From Rikenellaceae bacterium (lineage in GTDB: Bacteria > Bacteroidota > Bacteroidia > Bacteroidales > Rikenellaceae): a DNA stretch of 64,000 nt. The notes under the pieces are model-generated. The model did no database searches, was not told where the DNA came from, and saw only the letters and a list, made by a program, of their open reading frames with translations. Positions 35,614-48,997 of the stretch are shown in pieces. The translations under genes were made by a program, and so were the position numbers. The stretch is from NCBI GenBank assembly GCA_015059735.1, contig SUZX01000009.1:1-64000 (forward strand), in the 5' to 3' direction. How positions within the stretch are numbered: position 1 is the stretch's first letter; every line of letters begins with the position of its first letter.

Positions 35614-35655
35614 AAGAGGCTGTCCAACAAGTAGTGTTGCGACAGCCTCTTTTAC
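35614..35655 (+). terminator. Terminator after htpG
   Basis: AAGAGGCTGTC pairs with GACAGCCTCTT, followed by TTT; the loop itself can pair CAACA/TGTTG. Confidence 0.88.
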
Positions 35656-35740
35656 AATGCCAAAAGATAAATTTCTCCATTCAACAAATTATCACTACTT
35701 TTGTCATGATATAGAAACCAACTAAAATCATATACCCAAT

Positions 35741-38214
<2,474 letters not shown>

Positions 38215-38225
38215 AAGCATCCTTC

Positions 38226-40004
38226 GTGTTTATTACCGATCGCATATACGCACTCTTTCTTCGCTTGACCCGCCGGTTGAGCGATCGCCAAATGATGATG
38301 CTATTGGCGGTGGTGGTCGGTACGCTTGCCGGATTGGGAACATGGTGTTTCGAACTACTGCTTCACTTTATCAAAGAGGGATTAACGAGTTGGTTCCCCG
38401 TTGATAGTGCCCATTTCCTTTTTTTGATCTATCCAGCCATAGGCATCATCCTCGCCACGCTGTTCGTCAAATACATTGTACGCGACAATATTTCTGAGGG
38501 TGTTACACGAGTACTTTATGCCATGTCACGTAAAAACTCGTTGATCGTTCCTCATAACTGTTGGACCTCGGTTGTTGGGGGGGCTACAACCATCGGATTT
38601 GGAGGATCAGTCGGTCCCGAGGCTCCCATCGTCTTGACCGGAGCTGCCATTGGGTCGAATGTCGGCCGTTTGGCTCGCCTTAACTACAAACACACGACTC
38701 TACTGCTCTGCTGTGGAGCCGGTGCGGCACTGGCTGCCATCTTCAAGGCTCCGATAACGGGAGTAGTTTTCGTGTTAGAAATCCTAATGCTTGACATCAC
38801 TGCCGGATCGGTGATTCCGTTACTTATCGCCTCAATCACAGCCACAACCATCGCATTCATGTTGCGCGGTTTTGATCCGATTCTTGCCGTAACCCTCTCC
38901 TCTGCCGACGCATTTGAATTGTGGCAAATTCCGCTATTCATCCTGCTTGGCATATTATGCGGTTTGATGGCTTGGTATTTTACCTCAATGAATTCTCGAA
39001 TCGGGGGGATATTCAAACGCATCGACAACCAATACAAACGATGGCTGCTAGGAGGTACTATTCTCGGTGTGTTGATTTTCATTTTTCCCCCGCTCTATGG
39101 CGAAGGTTATGAAGGATTCACAGCATTAATGCATGGCAAGACAGAAGCAATATTCGAAAACTCATTATTTTATAGTTTTCGGGATATTAATTGGGTCGTT
39201 ATTCTCTTTGTTATCGCAACGATGTTTTTCAAAGTTATTGCGATGGCTTCAACCAATGCAGCAGGGGGTGTCGGCGGAACCTTTGCTCCATCACTCTTCG
39301 TCGGAGCATTCACGGGAGCGACATTGGCATTGATCTGCAATGCGCTGTTCGACTGGAATGTTTCGATCGTTTCGTTTACATTGGTAGGAATGGCAGGCGT
39401 AATGTCGGGAGTGATGAATGCACCACTCACCTCGATATTCCTTATTGCCGAATTATCAAATGGATACGGTCTATTTATTCCCTTGATGATCACAGCCTGC
39501 ATATCTTTTGCTGTGGATTATTACCTTGACCCCGACTCGATATACACCAAACAATTGCGCCAACGTGGCGAATTGTTGACCCACGATAAAGATCAGTCGG
39601 TATTCGTCTTCCTGAAACTCGATGAACTGATGGAAACTGATTTCACACGCATCCGAGAAAATTTAACATTGGGAGATTTGGTACATATCATATCCACAGC
39701 TCGGCGTAACATCTTTCCGGTCATCGACAACTTTGGGGTATTGGTAGGCATCATTCAGCTAGATGATCTACGCGAGGATATGTTTAAGCGGGAGAAATAC
39801 GGAGTCCATGTTTCCGATTATATGATTCCTGCTCCGGACAAGATTCTCGAACACGAATCGATTCAGGGTATCATGGAGAAATTCGAAGATAAAAATACAT
39901 GGATGCTTCCCGTTATTGATAAATGGGGGCACTACCTCGGTTTCATCTCCAAATCACGTATTCTCCAAGCATACCGAGAGCAACTGGTGAAAATTCAACA
40001 ATAA
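38226..40004 (+). CDS. CLC-family chloride channel/antiporter with CBS pair
   Basis: The start is a GTG at 38226, 11 bases after trpS; starting at the later ATG would remove the basic cytoplasmic lead (RLTRRLSDRQ) common before helix B. The 592 residues hold a CLC membrane domain with FGGSVGPEAPIV, where the external gating glutamate corresponds to Glu132 (GPEAP replaces GREGP), and MAGVMSGVMNAPLTSIFLI. Two C-terminal CBS domains (about 455-585) probably bind adenine nucleotides. Chloride/proton exchange is likely, but selectivity cannot be read from sequence. A G7 run lies in the coding sequence near 38577. Confidence 0.9.
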   Translation: MFITDRIYALFLRLTRRLSDRQMMMLLAVVVGTLAGLGTWCFELLLHFIKEGLTSWFPVDSAHFLFLIYPAIGIILATLFVKYIVRDNISEGVTRVLYAMSRKNSLIVPHNCWTSVVGGATTIGFGGSVGPEAPIVLTGAAIGSNVGRLARLNYKHTTLLLCCGAGAALAAIFKAPITGVVFVLEILMLDITAGSVIPLLIASITATTIAFMLRGFDPILAVTLSSADAFELWQIPLFILLGILCGLMAWYFTSMNSRIGGIFKRIDNQYKRWLLGGTILGVLIFIFPPLYGEGYEGFTALMHGKTEAIFENSLFYSFRDINWVVILFVIATMFFKVIAMASTNAAGGVGGTFAPSLFVGAFTGATLALICNALFDWNVSIVSFTLVGMAGVMSGVMNAPLTSIFLIAELSNGYGLFIPLMITACISFAVDYYLDPDSIYTKQLRQRGELLTHDKDQSVFVFLKLDELMETDFTRIRENLTLGDLVHIISTARRNIFPVIDNFGVLVGIIQLDDLREDMFKREKYGVHVSDYMIPAPDKILEHESIQGIMEKFEDKNTWMLPVIDKWGHYLGFISKSRILQAYREQLVKIQQ

Positions 40005-40024
40005 GATTCTATTGTCTTTCGCAT

Positions 40025-40032
40025 TATTTTTG
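40025..40032 (+). promoter_or_regulatory. -7 element upstream of the flavin reductase gene
   Basis: TATTTTTG, a TAnnTTTG match, lies 67 bases before the ATG at 40100. Confidence 0.5.
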
Positions 40033-40099
40033 CCAATCCTTGTCCTACTATTATTTGATTGGCAACCTTTATTTCATAATACTTAATAAAAATTTGATC

Positions 40100-40612
40100 A
40101 TGGAAAAATTCAAAGAGATAAATCCAACTGAGATCGACGGAAATTTTATTCGTATGATCGGACAGGAATGGATGCTTATCACAGCAGGTAATGCCGAATG
40201 TTGTAATACGATGACGGCAAGTTGGGGCTTTGTCGGTGAGATGTGGGGGAAACACGCCGCAATGGTTGTGATTCGTCCGCAACGTTATACCAAAGAGTTT
40301 ATCGATAATTCGGAGCAGCTGACACTCTCGTTTTTCGACGCACAGTATCGCAAGGCATTGAGTTATTGCGGAACACATTCGGGACGTGATAGCGACAAAA
40401 TCGCCGAGGCTGGTTTATCGGTAGCCGTAACCGATGGTGGTGTTCCGGCATTAGCTGAAGCGCGACTGATTCTCGAATGTCGCAAGATGTATGTTGATAA
40501 GTTGCGAGAAGATGCGTTTATTGATCCCGCACCAATCGAAAAATGGTATCCCGAGAAGGATTTCCACACGTTTTATATATTGGAGATCGAGCGGGCTTAT
40601 TTGCGCGAATAA
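40100..40612 (+). CDS. Flavin reductase-like / FMN-binding split-barrel protein
   Basis: The track start lies inside the CLC gene; the ATG at 40100 (MEKFKEINPTEIDGNFIRMIGQEWML) is preceded by a promoter element and gives 170 residues. MLITAGNAECCNTMTASWGFVGEMWGKHAAMVVIRPQRYT is typical of the flavin-reductase-like split barrel that binds FMN. Members reduce flavins or act as small oxidoreductases. It ends three bases before the 3' end of the convergent rnhA. Confidence 0.88.
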   Translation: MEKFKEINPTEIDGNFIRMIGQEWMLITAGNAECCNTMTASWGFVGEMWGKHAAMVVIRPQRYTKEFIDNSEQLTLSFFDAQYRKALSYCGTHSGRDSDKIAEAGLSVAVTDGGVPALAEARLILECRKMYVDKLREDAFIDPAPIEKWYPEKDFHTFYILEIERAYLRE

Positions 40613-40615
40613 ACG

Positions 40616-41077
40616 TTAGTCTTCCGGATTATATCCACGATCCTCCAAAAGATTATTTCGATTGTTGGCAGCAGCCACTGCAAGTTGATCGCAGCGGTTA
40701 TTCTCAACGGTTTCAGCGTGTCCTTTGACCCATACGAAACGGACGTGATGCTGGCGATAAATACGCAAGAAACGCATCCAAAGATCGGGATTTTTCTTCC
40801 CTACAAAGCCTTTTTTCTCCCATCCGAAGACCCAATTTTTCATCACTGCATCGACTACATATTTCGAATCGGAGTAGATGGTAACCTCCGAATTAGGGAA
40901 TTTCAGCGTTTCGAGTGCCACGCATACGGCCATCAGTTCCATACGATTGTTTGTCGTTAAGCGGAAACCCTGCGACAACTCTTTTCGATAGGGTCCCGAC
41001 AATAAGACTACGCCATAACCACCCGCTCCCGGGTTGCCTAAGGCCGAGCCATCGGTATAGATTGTGATTTGTGGCAC
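40616..41077 (-). CDS. rnhA: Ribonuclease HI
   Basis: RNase HI degrades the RNA strand of RNA-DNA hybrids. The catalytic carboxylates are visible: Asp9 (IYTDGS), Glu47 (NNRMELMAV), Asp70 (YSDSKYV) and Asp130 (NNRCDQLA), with His120 in KGHAE. There are 153 residues, the E. coli length. The basic protrusion (GWEKKGFVGKKNPDLW) is present. Overlapping plus-strand ORFs of 60-90 codons are shadows. Confidence 0.96.
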   Translation of the reverse strand: MPQITIYTDGSALGNPGAGGYGVVLLSGPYRKELSQGFRLTTNNRMELMAVCVALETLKFPNSEVTIYSDSKYVVDAVMKNWVFGWEKKGFVGKKNPDLWMRFLRIYRQHHVRFVWVKGHAETVENNRCDQLAVAAANNRNNLLEDRGYNPED

Positions 41078-41100
41078 GTCGTTGGTGTTTGATGATCAAA

Positions 41101-41148
41101 AAGAGGTAAAAAGTCGATCGTAAATCTCTCTCGACTTTTTCACCTCTT
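41101..41148 (-). terminator. Terminator after valS
   Basis: On the minus strand AAGAGGTgAAAAAGTCGA pairs with TCGACTTTTTACCTCTT, followed by TTT. It separates valS from rnhA. Confidence 0.85.
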
Positions 41149-41162
41149 TATTACTTACAGTT

Positions 41163-43790
41163 TTACTTCAAAGCTTCGAGTTGCGCACGAAGAGCCGCGA
41201 TTTTCGCCTCGGCATCGGCCTGTTTGGCACGTTCGTTAGCAACCACTTTTTCGGGTGCAGACTGCACGAAACGCTCGTTGGAGAGTTTCTTCATCACGCT
41301 GGCAAGGAATCCCTCGTAGTAGGTCAGATCCTCTGTGAGTTTTTTGATCTCTGCCTCGACATCAATCTTACCCGCCATCGGCACACAATATTGCGTGGTC
41401 TTTACAATGAATGCCGCAGCTGCGGGATCTTTCTCTGTAACCGTTTCGATAGCAGTAAGGTTGGCCATCTTCGCAATAACAGGAGCATACTCCAAAGGAT
41501 AATTCTCATCGGCAATCACCTGCAACGTCAACGCCTCCTTTTGTGGCAAATTCTTTTGATTGCGGATATTACGCACAGCAGAAATCACCTCATGAGCCAA
41601 CTCGAAACGAGCCAATATAGTGATATCTTCTGCAATGGGCTCCGGCATAGCCGCTACACAAATCGATGCTCCGGCTTCGCGCGGTGCGATAGCTTGCCAA
41701 ATCTCTTCGGTAACAAAAGGCATGAAGGGGTGCAACATACGCATCAGTGCATCGAAAAACTCACGGGTGGCGGTCATGGTTGCAGCATCGAGCGGCTGAC
41801 CGTAGGCCGGTTTAACCATTTCGAGATAGAGACCACTGAACTCATCCCAGAAGAGTTTATAGATAGTCATGCAGGCCTCCGAAATACGATAGCTCTTGAA
41901 ATCCTCAGCCACTTCACGCAAAGCACGTCCCAATGTCTGCTCGAACCAAGCAACGGCAAGACGATTATTTTCGCTTTGTGCAATTGTGGCATCTACGCTC
42001 CAACCGTTTACAAGACGGTAGGCATTCCAAATCTTGTTTCCAAAGTTACGTCCCTGCTCACAGAGAGCCTCGTCGAACATCACATCATTGCCGGCTGATG
42101 ACGACATGAGCATCGCAATACGCACTCCATCGGCACCATATTGCTCGATCAGATCCAGCGGATCGGGCGAGTTGCCCAATTGTTTCGACATTTTACGACC
42201 AATCTTATCGCGAACAATACCTGTGAAATAGACATTTGCAAAGGGTTTCTCATTGAGGTATTCGTATCCGGCCATAATCATACGAGCCACCCAGAAGAAG
42301 ATGATGTCGGGACCGGTCACCAAATCATTAGTCGGATAGTAGTAGGAAATCTCTTTGTTACCCGGGTTGCGAATACCATCGAACACCGAAATCGGCCAAA
42401 GCCACGACGAAAACCAAGTATCCAAGACATCCTCGTCCTGACGCAAGTCGCTGATTTGCAACGAAGCATCTCCCGACTTTGCACGCGCCTTTTCAAGAGC
42501 CTCTTCGGCGGTCAAGGCTACAACAAATCCACCCTTCGGAAGATAGTAGGCAGGAATACGTTGTCCCCACCACAATTGACGAGAGATACACCAATCTTTG
42601 ATGTTCTCCATCCAGTGGCGATAGGTATTTTTGTATTTTTCGGGGACGAAACGGATCGCATCCTCCATAACGGCTTTGGTTGCCGGCTTGGCCAACTCTT
42701 GCATCGAAAGGAACCACTGCATCGAGAGTTTCGGCTCGATGGCAACACCCGTACGCTCCGAGTAACCAACGTTGTTAGTATATTCTTCGGTCTTTTCAAG
42801 CAGGTCGGCAGCGGCGAGATCCTTTTCGATCTGTTTGCGGACATCGAAACGATCTTGGCCGACATACATGCCGACCTTGTCGTTGATCGTACCGTCGTCG
42901 TTAAAGATGTCTATACTCTCCAAACCATATTTCTCACCCAACATATAGTCGTTGACATCGTGGGCGGGCGTTACCTTCAAAGCACCCGTTCCGAACTCTA
43001 TATCGACGTATGTGTCACGAATAACCGGAATCGAGCGGCCGACCAACGGTACAATAACCCGTGCATCGGTCGGAAGATCTTTATAACGCTCATCGTTGGG
43101 GTTTACACAGAGTGCCGTGTCGCCCAAAATTGTTTCAGGGCGAGTTGTAGCTACGATAATATTTCGGTCTGTTCCTTCGATTTTATAACGCAAATAATAG
43201 AGTTTCCCATGCGACTCTTTGAATACTACTTCCTCATCAGAAAGAGCCGTTTGCGCAGCAGGATCCCAATTGACCATGCGCACTCCACGATAAATTTTGC
43301 CCTTTTCATAAAGATCGCAAAATACACGCAGCACACTCTCGGTACGTTCATCATCCATCGTAAAGCAGGTGCGTTCCCAATCGCACGAAGCGCCTAATTT
43401 ACGCAATTGTTTAAGGATGACACCGCCATACTTCTCTTTCCATTCCCACGCATATTTCAAGAACTCTTCGCGTGTGAGTTGCGATTTCTCAATACCCTGT
43501 TCGTGGAGCATGGCAACAACTTTTGCTTCCGTAGCAATCGAGGCATGATCCATGCCCGGTACCCAACAAGCATTCTTACCCGACATACGCGCACGACGCA
43601 TCAAAACATCTTGCAATGTATTGTTGAGCATGTGACCCATGTGGAGCATACCCGTCACATTGGGTGGAGGAATAACAATTGTATAAGGTTCACGAGCATC
43701 CGGTTCGGAGTGGAATAAGCGATTATCAATCCAGTAGTCATACCATTTCGCCTCGATGTGTTGTGGCGAGTATTTGTCTGCAATTTGCAT
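41163..43790 (-). CDS. valS: Valyl-tRNA synthetase
   Basis: The ATG at 43790 ([20 protein letters not shown]) is the family start; the track's 19 extra residues are dropped, leaving 875. Class I synthetase motifs: HMGHMLN (HIGH) and [16 protein letters not shown], where the final Ser of KMSKS is Gln. The editing (CP1) domain (about 190-340), anticodon-binding domain and the C-terminal coiled coil ([18 protein letters not shown]..) are present. It charges tRNA-Val and edits Thr-tRNA-Val. Confidence 0.97.
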   Translation of the reverse strand: MQIADKYSPQHIEAKWYDYWIDNRLFHSEPDAREPYTIVIPPPNVTGMLHMGHMLNNTLQDVLMRRARMSGKNACWVPGMDHASIATEAKVVAMLHEQGIEKSQLTREEFLKYAWEWKEKYGGVILKQLRKLGASCDWERTCFTMDDERTESVLRVFCDLYEKGKIYRGVRMVNWDPAAQTALSDEEVVFKESHGKLYYLRYKIEGTDRNIIVATTRPETILGDTALCVNPNDERYKDLPTDARVIVPLVGRSIPVIRDTYVDIEFGTGALKVTPAHDVNDYMLGEKYGLESIDIFNDDGTINDKVGMYVGQDRFDVRKQIEKDLAAADLLEKTEEYTNNVGYSERTGVAIEPKLSMQWFLSMQELAKPATKAVMEDAIRFVPEKYKNTYRHWMENIKDWCISRQLWWGQRIPAYYLPKGGFVVALTAEEALEKARAKSGDASLQISDLRQDEDVLDTWFSSWLWPISVFDGIRNPGNKEISYYYPTNDLVTGPDIIFFWVARMIMAGYEYLNEKPFANVYFTGIVRDKIGRKMSKQLGNSPDPLDLIEQYGADGVRIAMLMSSSAGNDVMFDEALCEQGRNFGNKIWNAYRLVNGWSVDATIAQSENNRLAVAWFEQTLGRALREVAEDFKSYRISEACMTIYKLFWDEFSGLYLEMVKPAYGQPLDAATMTATREFFDALMRMLHPFMPFVTEEIWQAIAPREAGASICVAAMPEPIAEDITILARFELAHEVISAVRNIRNQKNLPQKEALTLQVIADENYPLEYAPVIAKMANLTAIETVTEKDPAAAAFIVKTTQYCVPMAGKIDVEAEIKKLTEDLTYYEGFLASVMKKLSNERFVQSAPEKVVANERAKQADAEAKIAALRAQLEALK

Positions 43791-43884
43791 ATAGCTCCTT
43801 GTTTTATCTTTAATTTTGAATATTTCGAATGGCAAAGTTATTAACATTCTGTCAAAGTTGAAATAAAATTAGGCGAAATTTCGT

Positions 43885-43892
43885 TATCTTTG
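43885..43892 (+). promoter_or_regulatory. -7 element upstream of lon
   Basis: TATCTTTG, an exact match, lies 22 bases before the lon ATG. The context AGGCGAAAT..TTATCTTTG resembles the promoter at 3.05-3.09 kb. No separate heat-shock element is visible. Confidence 0.6.
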
Positions 43893-43914
43893 CAACATTA
43901 TTATCATTGAAGAT

Positions 43915-46344
43915 ATGAATAAAAAAGATAAAACAGAAGTTATCGAGATCGAAGATGTAGGGATGCTCCCCGATTTGTTTGAGGGACAACATCGAGTAAT
44001 CCCCATTGTAACCGAGGGAGATGAACCGGCCGAAGAGACCGAAATTCCCGAGATTATCCCAATCCTTGCATTACGATCGTCGGTGCTTTTTCCCGGGTCG
44101 GTAACTCCGATCACGGTAGGACGTGATAAAAGTATTTCGTTGGTGCGCGCTGTAAATGCCGAAGGTGGCATATTGGGAGCCGTATTGCAACGCGAGAGCG
44201 AAGTCGATGATCCCACCCCCGCCGATATGTACAAAGTGGGTACCGCCGCTCGTATCATCAAAATTCTCGAAATGCCCAATGGCAATTTGACTGTGATTCT
44301 CAACGGTTTGGAGAAAATCGAAGTCAACGAATATGTTGCTACGGATCCCTATTTCCGAGCCCGCGTAACAGCTTTACGCGACACATTGCCCGATATGAAA
44401 GGCGTGGAGTTCGAGGCTTTGGTTGATTCGATCCGCGATGTGGCGTTGAGTATCATCAACGTTTCGCCCTTGATGCCCAAAGAGGCCGCTTTCGCGATCA
44501 AAAATATCGATTCCAAACGCGGAATCATCAACTTTATCTGCTCCAACATGGAACTCTCCGACGAGGATCGTCAAACATTGTTGGAGGCCCCCGGATTGTT
44601 GGCTCGTTCGCGCAAATTGCTTGAAATTCTCATTCGCGAACAGCAACTTGCCGAACTCAAAAACGAGATTCAAGGACGCGTAAAGAACGAGTTGGACAAA
44701 CAGCAACGCGACTATTACCTGCAACAACAGATGCGCACCATTCAAGAGGAGTTGGGCGAAGGTGCCGATGCCGAAATTGAGAAGATGCGTGAGGAGGCCA
44801 AGAAAAAGAATTGGCCCAAAGAGGTGGGAGAGACTTTCGAGAAAGAGTTGCAGAAAGTCGAACGGTTAAACCCTGCGGTTGCCGAATACTCGGTACAGAT
44901 GACCTATTTGCAACTGCTACTCGAACTGCCGTGGAACGATATCACAAAAGATAATCTCGATCTTCAATGTGCTCGCGAACAACTCGATCGAGACCATTTC
45001 GGATTAGAAGAGGTCAAAGAGCGTATTCTCGAACACTTAGCGGTAATCAAATTGAAAGGTGATCTTAAATCCCCGATTCTCTGTCTTTACGGTCCTCCGG
45101 GAGTAGGCAAAACCTCGCTTGGCAAGTCGGTAGCGGCAGCTTTGGGACGCAAATTTGGACGCATTTCGTTGGGTGGTTTACACGACGAATCGGAGATTCG
45201 CGGACACCGTCGCACCTATATCGGTGCTATGCCCGGACGTATCATCCAGACTATTAAACGTTGCGGCTCTTCGAATCCGGTAATCATTCTCGACGAGGTT
45301 GACAAACTGACTGTTTCGAATCATGGCGATCCATCGAGTGCTTTGTTGGAAGTTCTTGATCCGGAACAGAATACCACGTTCCACGACAACTATATCGATA
45401 TGGAGTACGATTTGTCGAAAGTGCTCTTTATCGCGACTGCAAACAATGTCGGCAACATCGCTCCGGCGCTACGCGATCGTATGGAGATGATCAACATTGC
45501 AGGCTACCTGCTTGAAGAGAAAGTGCGTATTGCACTTGATCATCTGCTGCCCAAACAGCGTGAAGCGCATGGTATCAAAGAACAAGAGCTGATTCTAACA
45601 TCAGCGATCGTTGAAAAGATCATTGCAGAATATACGCGCGAATCGGGAGTTCGTTCGTTGGACAAAAATTTGGCAAAGATTGCGCGTGCACGCGCTAAAC
45701 AGATCGCGTTTGAAGAGGCTTTTGCTCCCGAACTCTCAACACAGGAGGTCGAAAAAATTCTCGGTATGCCCAAATTCCTCCGCGAAGAGTATGAGGTCGC
45801 CGGAATGACAGGTGTAGTTACGGGATTAGCATGGACCGAAGTTGGTGGTGACATCCTCTATATCGAATCATGTTTGACCCCCGGCAAAGGCAAGATAAGT
45901 TTGACGGGAAATTTGGGTGATGTGATGAAAGAGTCGGCTACCATTGCCCATGAGTGGGTTATGGCACACCATGAGGAGCTGGGTATCGACCCAACAATCT
46001 TCGAAAAAAACGACATCAATATCCATGTCCCAGAAGGAGCTATTCCGAAAGATGGACCTTCGGCAGGTATTACGATGGTTACCTCATTGGTTTCGACCTA
46101 TACAGGACGAAAAGTCAAGGAACGTATCGCCATGACAGGAGAAACAACCTTACGTGGTCGTGTGATGCCCGTCGGAGGTATCAAAGAGAAAATTTTAGCA
46201 GCCAAACGTGCCGGTATCACCGAAATCATACTTTCGGAAGAAAACCGCAAAGATATTGCAGAGATCAAAGCCGAATATATCGCCGGTTTGACATTCCACC
46301 ACGTACGGACAAATGAGGAAGTATTAAAACTTGCTCTGGAATAA
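43915..46344 (+). CDS. lon: ATP-dependent protease Lon
   Basis: Lon of 809 residues: N-terminal substrate domain (about 40-240, [19 protein letters not shown]), a coiled coil (about 250-300), the AAA+ domain with Walker A GPPGVGKT (393-400), and the protease domain with Ser716 (DGPSAG) and Lys759 (GGIKEK), 43 apart as in E. coli. It degrades misfolded and regulatory proteins in the cytosol. The KDO genes start 11 bases downstream, so the operon lon-kdsB-kdsA-kdsD is likely. Confidence 0.97.
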   Translation: MNKKDKTEVIEIEDVGMLPDLFEGQHRVIPIVTEGDEPAEETEIPEIIPILALRSSVLFPGSVTPITVGRDKSISLVRAVNAEGGILGAVLQRESEVDDPTPADMYKVGTAARIIKILEMPNGNLTVILNGLEKIEVNEYVATDPYFRARVTALRDTLPDMKGVEFEALVDSIRDVALSIINVSPLMPKEAAFAIKNIDSKRGIINFICSNMELSDEDRQTLLEAPGLLARSRKLLEILIREQQLAELKNEIQGRVKNELDKQQRDYYLQQQMRTIQEELGEGADAEIEKMREEAKKKNWPKEVGETFEKELQKVERLNPAVAEYSVQMTYLQLLLELPWNDITKDNLDLQCAREQLDRDHFGLEEVKERILEHLAVIKLKGDLKSPILCLYGPPGVGKTSLGKSVAAALGRKFGRISLGGLHDESEIRGHRRTYIGAMPGRIIQTIKRCGSSNPVIILDEVDKLTVSNHGDPSSALLEVLDPEQNTTFHDNYIDMEYDLSKVLFIATANNVGNIAPALRDRMEMINIAGYLLEEKVRIALDHLLPKQREAHGIKEQELILTSAIVEKIIAEYTRESGVRSLDKNLAKIARARAKQIAFEEAFAPELSTQEVEKILGMPKFLREEYEVAGMTGVVTGLAWTEVGGDILYIESCLTPGKGKISLTGNLGDVMKESATIAHEWVMAHHEELGIDPTIFEKNDINIHVPEGAIPKDGPSAGITMVTSLVSTYTGRKVKERIAMTGETTLRGRVMPVGGIKEKILAAKRAGITEIILSEENRKDIAEIKAEYIAGLTFHHVRTNEEVLKLALE

Positions 46345-46355
46345 ACATTTTGATT

Positions 46356-47111
46356 ATGAAATATTTAGCGATCATCCCCGCGCGTTATGCTTCCACCCGT
46401 TTTCCGGGAAAGCCATTGGCGTTACTGGGAGGCAAGCCTGTAATCCAACGGGTGTACGAACAGGTAGCCGGCGTATTGGACAATGCGGTGGTTGCAACCG
46501 ACGACATCCGCATCGTTGATGCAGTCAAGGCATTTGGAGGTAAAGTGATAATGACCTCTCCCAACCATAAAAGCGGTACCGATCGTTGTCGGGAAGCTTA
46601 TGACAAATTAGGAGAGGAATTCGATGTAATAATTAACGTACAAGGCGATGAACCATTCATTCGTGCCGAACAACTCGAAAGTTTGAAACACTGTTTCGAC
46701 GATCCTCAAACCGACATTGCCACATTGGTAAAACCATTTACTACGGAAGACGGTTTGTCGGCTTTGGAAAATCCCAACTCTCCGAAAGTGGTGCTTGACG
46801 GGCAATCGCGAGCTCTTTACTTTTCACGTTCGGTGATCCCTTTCCTACGAGGTGTTCCCCGTGAAGAGTGGCTTGCGCATCATATATTCTACAAACACAT
46901 CGGAATTTATGCGTTCCGCGCCGAAGTTTTGCGAGCTGTTACGAATCTACCCCAATCCACACTTGAAAAAGCCGAGTCTTTGGAGCAGTTGCGTTGGTTG
47001 GAAAATGGGTATAAAATAGGCGTAGGTGTTTCGGATTTTGAAACCGTAGGCATTGACACTCCCGAAGATTTAGAACGGGCAGAAGCCTTTCTATTGAAAA
47101 ACGAACGATAA
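46356..47111 (+). CDS. kdsB: CMP-KDO synthetase (3-deoxy-manno-octulosonate cytidylyltransferase)
   Basis: KdsB activates KDO with CTP for lipid A/LPS assembly. The track start (TTG, 46350) is replaced by the ATG two codons later: [22 protein letters not shown], the standard family start, 251 residues. NVQGDEPFI and [14 protein letters not shown] are family motifs. It is the first of three consecutive KDO genes. Confidence 0.96.
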   Translation: MKYLAIIPARYASTRFPGKPLALLGGKPVIQRVYEQVAGVLDNAVVATDDIRIVDAVKAFGGKVIMTSPNHKSGTDRCREAYDKLGEEFDVIINVQGDEPFIRAEQLESLKHCFDDPQTDIATLVKPFTTEDGLSALENPNSPKVVLDGQSRALYFSRSVIPFLRGVPREEWLAHHIFYKHIGIYAFRAEVLRAVTNLPQSTLEKAESLEQLRWLENGYKIGVGVSDFETVGIDTPEDLERAEAFLLKNER

Positions 47112-47124
47112 AAATCGAGATATT

Positions 47125-47874
47125 ATGGTGAAATTTGTAGCAGGTCCTTGCGTAATCGAATCGGCAGAACTGCTTGACGCTGTGGCCGAACGATTGGTTG
47201 ACATCAATAGCAAATTAGATACCGACATTATTTTCAAAGCCTCGTTCGACAAAGCCAATCGTACTTCAATCTCGTCGTTTCGTGGATTGGGCTTTGACAA
47301 AGGTCTCCAGATGTTGGCCGACGTGCGTGCCAAATGGGGATTGCGACTGCTTACCGATATTCATGAAGCATGGCAAGCTGCTCCCGTCGGAGAAATTGTC
47401 GATGTGATTCAGATTCCGGCATTCCTCTGCCGTCAGACCGATCTGCTTATAGCAGCCGCAAAAACCGGTCGCACCGTTAATATTAAAAAAGCTCAGTTCC
47501 TTTCGGGAGCAGATATGCAATACCCATACGAAAAAGCTCGTGAAGCAGGAGCGCAAGAGATTTGGCTTACGGAGCGTGGTAATATTTACGGTTATAACAA
47601 CTTAGTTGTGGATTTCCGTAATATTCCCGACATGTTGCGTATCGCCCCAACCGTTGTAATGGATTGCACCCACTCGGTACAACGCCCCGGAGCTGCCGGT
47701 GGGAAAACGGGTGGTAACCGCGAATTTGTTCCGGCTATGGCTCATGCTGCCAAAGCTTTCGGAGCCAACGGATTCTTCTTCGAGGTGCACCCTAACCCCG
47801 ACACCGCAAAAAGTGATGGCCCAAACATGTTGCAACTCGATAATCTTGAACCCCTTATCAAAACGCTGATATAA
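47125..47874 (+). CDS. kdsA: KDO-8-phosphate synthase
   Basis: KdsA condenses PEP with arabinose-5-phosphate. The 249-residue TIM barrel shows AGPCVIES, FKASFDKANRTS, KKAQFLSGAD and TERGNIYGYNNLVVDFR. The residue before A-Q-F is Lys rather than the Gly or Asn pattern I would expect in well-studied enzymes, and a Cys equivalent to the metal-site Cys in class II enzymes is visible in GPCVIES. I cannot settle metal dependence from sequence. Its stop overlaps the next start by one base. Confidence 0.95.
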   Translation: MVKFVAGPCVIESAELLDAVAERLVDINSKLDTDIIFKASFDKANRTSISSFRGLGFDKGLQMLADVRAKWGLRLLTDIHEAWQAAPVGEIVDVIQIPAFLCRQTDLLIAAAKTGRTVNIKKAQFLSGADMQYPYEKAREAGAQEIWLTERGNIYGYNNLVVDFRNIPDMLRIAPTVVMDCTHSVQRPGAAGGKTGGNREFVPAMAHAAKAFGANGFFFEVHPNPDTAKSDGPNMLQLDNLEPLIKTLI

Positions 47875-48839
47875 TGAACGAGACCGTTAAAAATCAGATT
47901 CTAGAAGTAGCCCGTAAAGCAGTACATACCGAGATGCTGGCTCTTCGCTACATGGAAGAGACGCTAGATGATGAATTTGTCAAGGCTGTTGAAATTATTC
48001 TCGGTTGCTGTGGCAAATGTATCATTACTGGCATGGGTAAGTCGGGACTTGTCGGGCGCAAAATTGCTGCAACTCTCGCCTCTACCGGAACTCCGAGTTT
48101 TTTTCTGCACCCGGGCGAAGCTTTTCATGGTGATTTAGGTATGATCTCTCCCGAAGATGTTGTTGTGGCGTTATCCTATTCGGGCGAAACCGATGAAATA
48201 TTGAAAATTGTACCTTTCATCCACTCCAACGGAAATAAACTAATTTCGATGACCGGCAATTCGGAGTCTGCTTTGGCAAAAAATTCCGATGTCCATCTTG
48301 ATGTAGGAGTTAAAGAGGAGGCTTGCATTTTGCACCTTGCACCCACAAGTTCTACTACTGCTCAAATTGCTATGGGCGACGCATTAGCCGTATCGCTTAT
48401 GCAGATGCGCGGTTTTACGAGTGTAGATTTTGCCCGTCTGCACCCGGGTGGCAGTCTCGGCCGACGCCTATTGATGACCGTAGGGAATGTGATGCGCGAT
48501 CGAGATTTACCCGTTGTGGCCCCCGATTGTGGTGCAACGGAGATGATTCACGCTATTTCGAAAGGAGGGTTGGGACTGATCGTAATCTGCGACGGTGATC
48601 GCATCGAAGGAATCGTTACCGATGGTGATGTTCGTCGTGCTATGGAGCGTTTGCGCGGAGAGTTTTTCAATATCTGCGCCAAAGATATTGCCACCCCGAA
48701 TCCTATTTCGATTCGTCCTTCGGAGAAATTGATCGAAGCCGAAAAGGTAATGACCCGTAATAAAATCACATCGTTGCTTGTAACCAATGACAACGGCATT
48801 TTGCAAGGTGTGATTCAGATTTACGACATTAAATTGTAG
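47874..48839 (+). CDS. kdsD: Arabinose-5-phosphate isomerase (SIS + CBS)
   Basis: This isomerase converts ribulose-5-phosphate to arabinose-5-phosphate, the first step of KDO synthesis. The SIS domain has GMGKSGLVGRKIAATLASTGT, HPGEAFHGDLGMI and LSYSGETDEI; two CBS domains follow (about 205-320). At 321 residues it matches E. coli KdsD/KpsF. The ATG overlaps the kdsA stop (TAATG), a typical translationally coupled junction. A terminator 39 bases downstream ends the operon. Confidence 0.95.
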   Translation: MNETVKNQILEVARKAVHTEMLALRYMEETLDDEFVKAVEIILGCCGKCIITGMGKSGLVGRKIAATLASTGTPSFFLHPGEAFHGDLGMISPEDVVVALSYSGETDEILKIVPFIHSNGNKLISMTGNSESALAKNSDVHLDVGVKEEACILHLAPTSSTTAQIAMGDALAVSLMQMRGFTSVDFARLHPGGSLGRRLLMTVGNVMRDRDLPVVAPDCGATEMIHAISKGGLGLIVICDGDRIEGIVTDGDVRRAMERLRGEFFNICAKDIATPNPISIRPSEKLIEAEKVMTRNKITSLLVTNDNGILQGVIQIYDIKL

Positions 48840-48877
48840 GTTAAGAATCGTTTTGGGTATTTATCACCTCCCAATTT

Positions 48878-48910
48878 ATGCCGTTCTTTCTCGAACGGCA
48901 TTTTTGTTTT
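48878..48910 (+). terminator. Terminator of the lon-kds operon
   Basis: ATGCCGTTC pairs with GAACGGCAT around TTTCTC and is followed by TTTTGTTTT. Confidence 0.92.
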
Positions 48911-48997
48911 GGAGCTTACATACGAATTCACACAATCTTGTTGCTCTCTTGCTTTTAACCTCCCCACACTCACAGCTGCGCCGTGTTTGTAATCTCT

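Noticed and set aside
40685-40960. 91-codon plus-strand ORF over rnhA
   Set aside because: rnhA on the minus strand has all catalytic residues; the plus ORF has no family pattern.
42180-42200. KMSKQ instead of KMSKS in ValS as a defect
   Set aside because: Ser-to-Gln at the last position does not by itself disrupt the family pattern and the rest of the enzyme is intact.
41181-43397. Long plus-strand ORFs (305 and 418 codons) over valS
   Set aside because: They are antisense to a complete valS; the length reflects the codon bias of the real gene.
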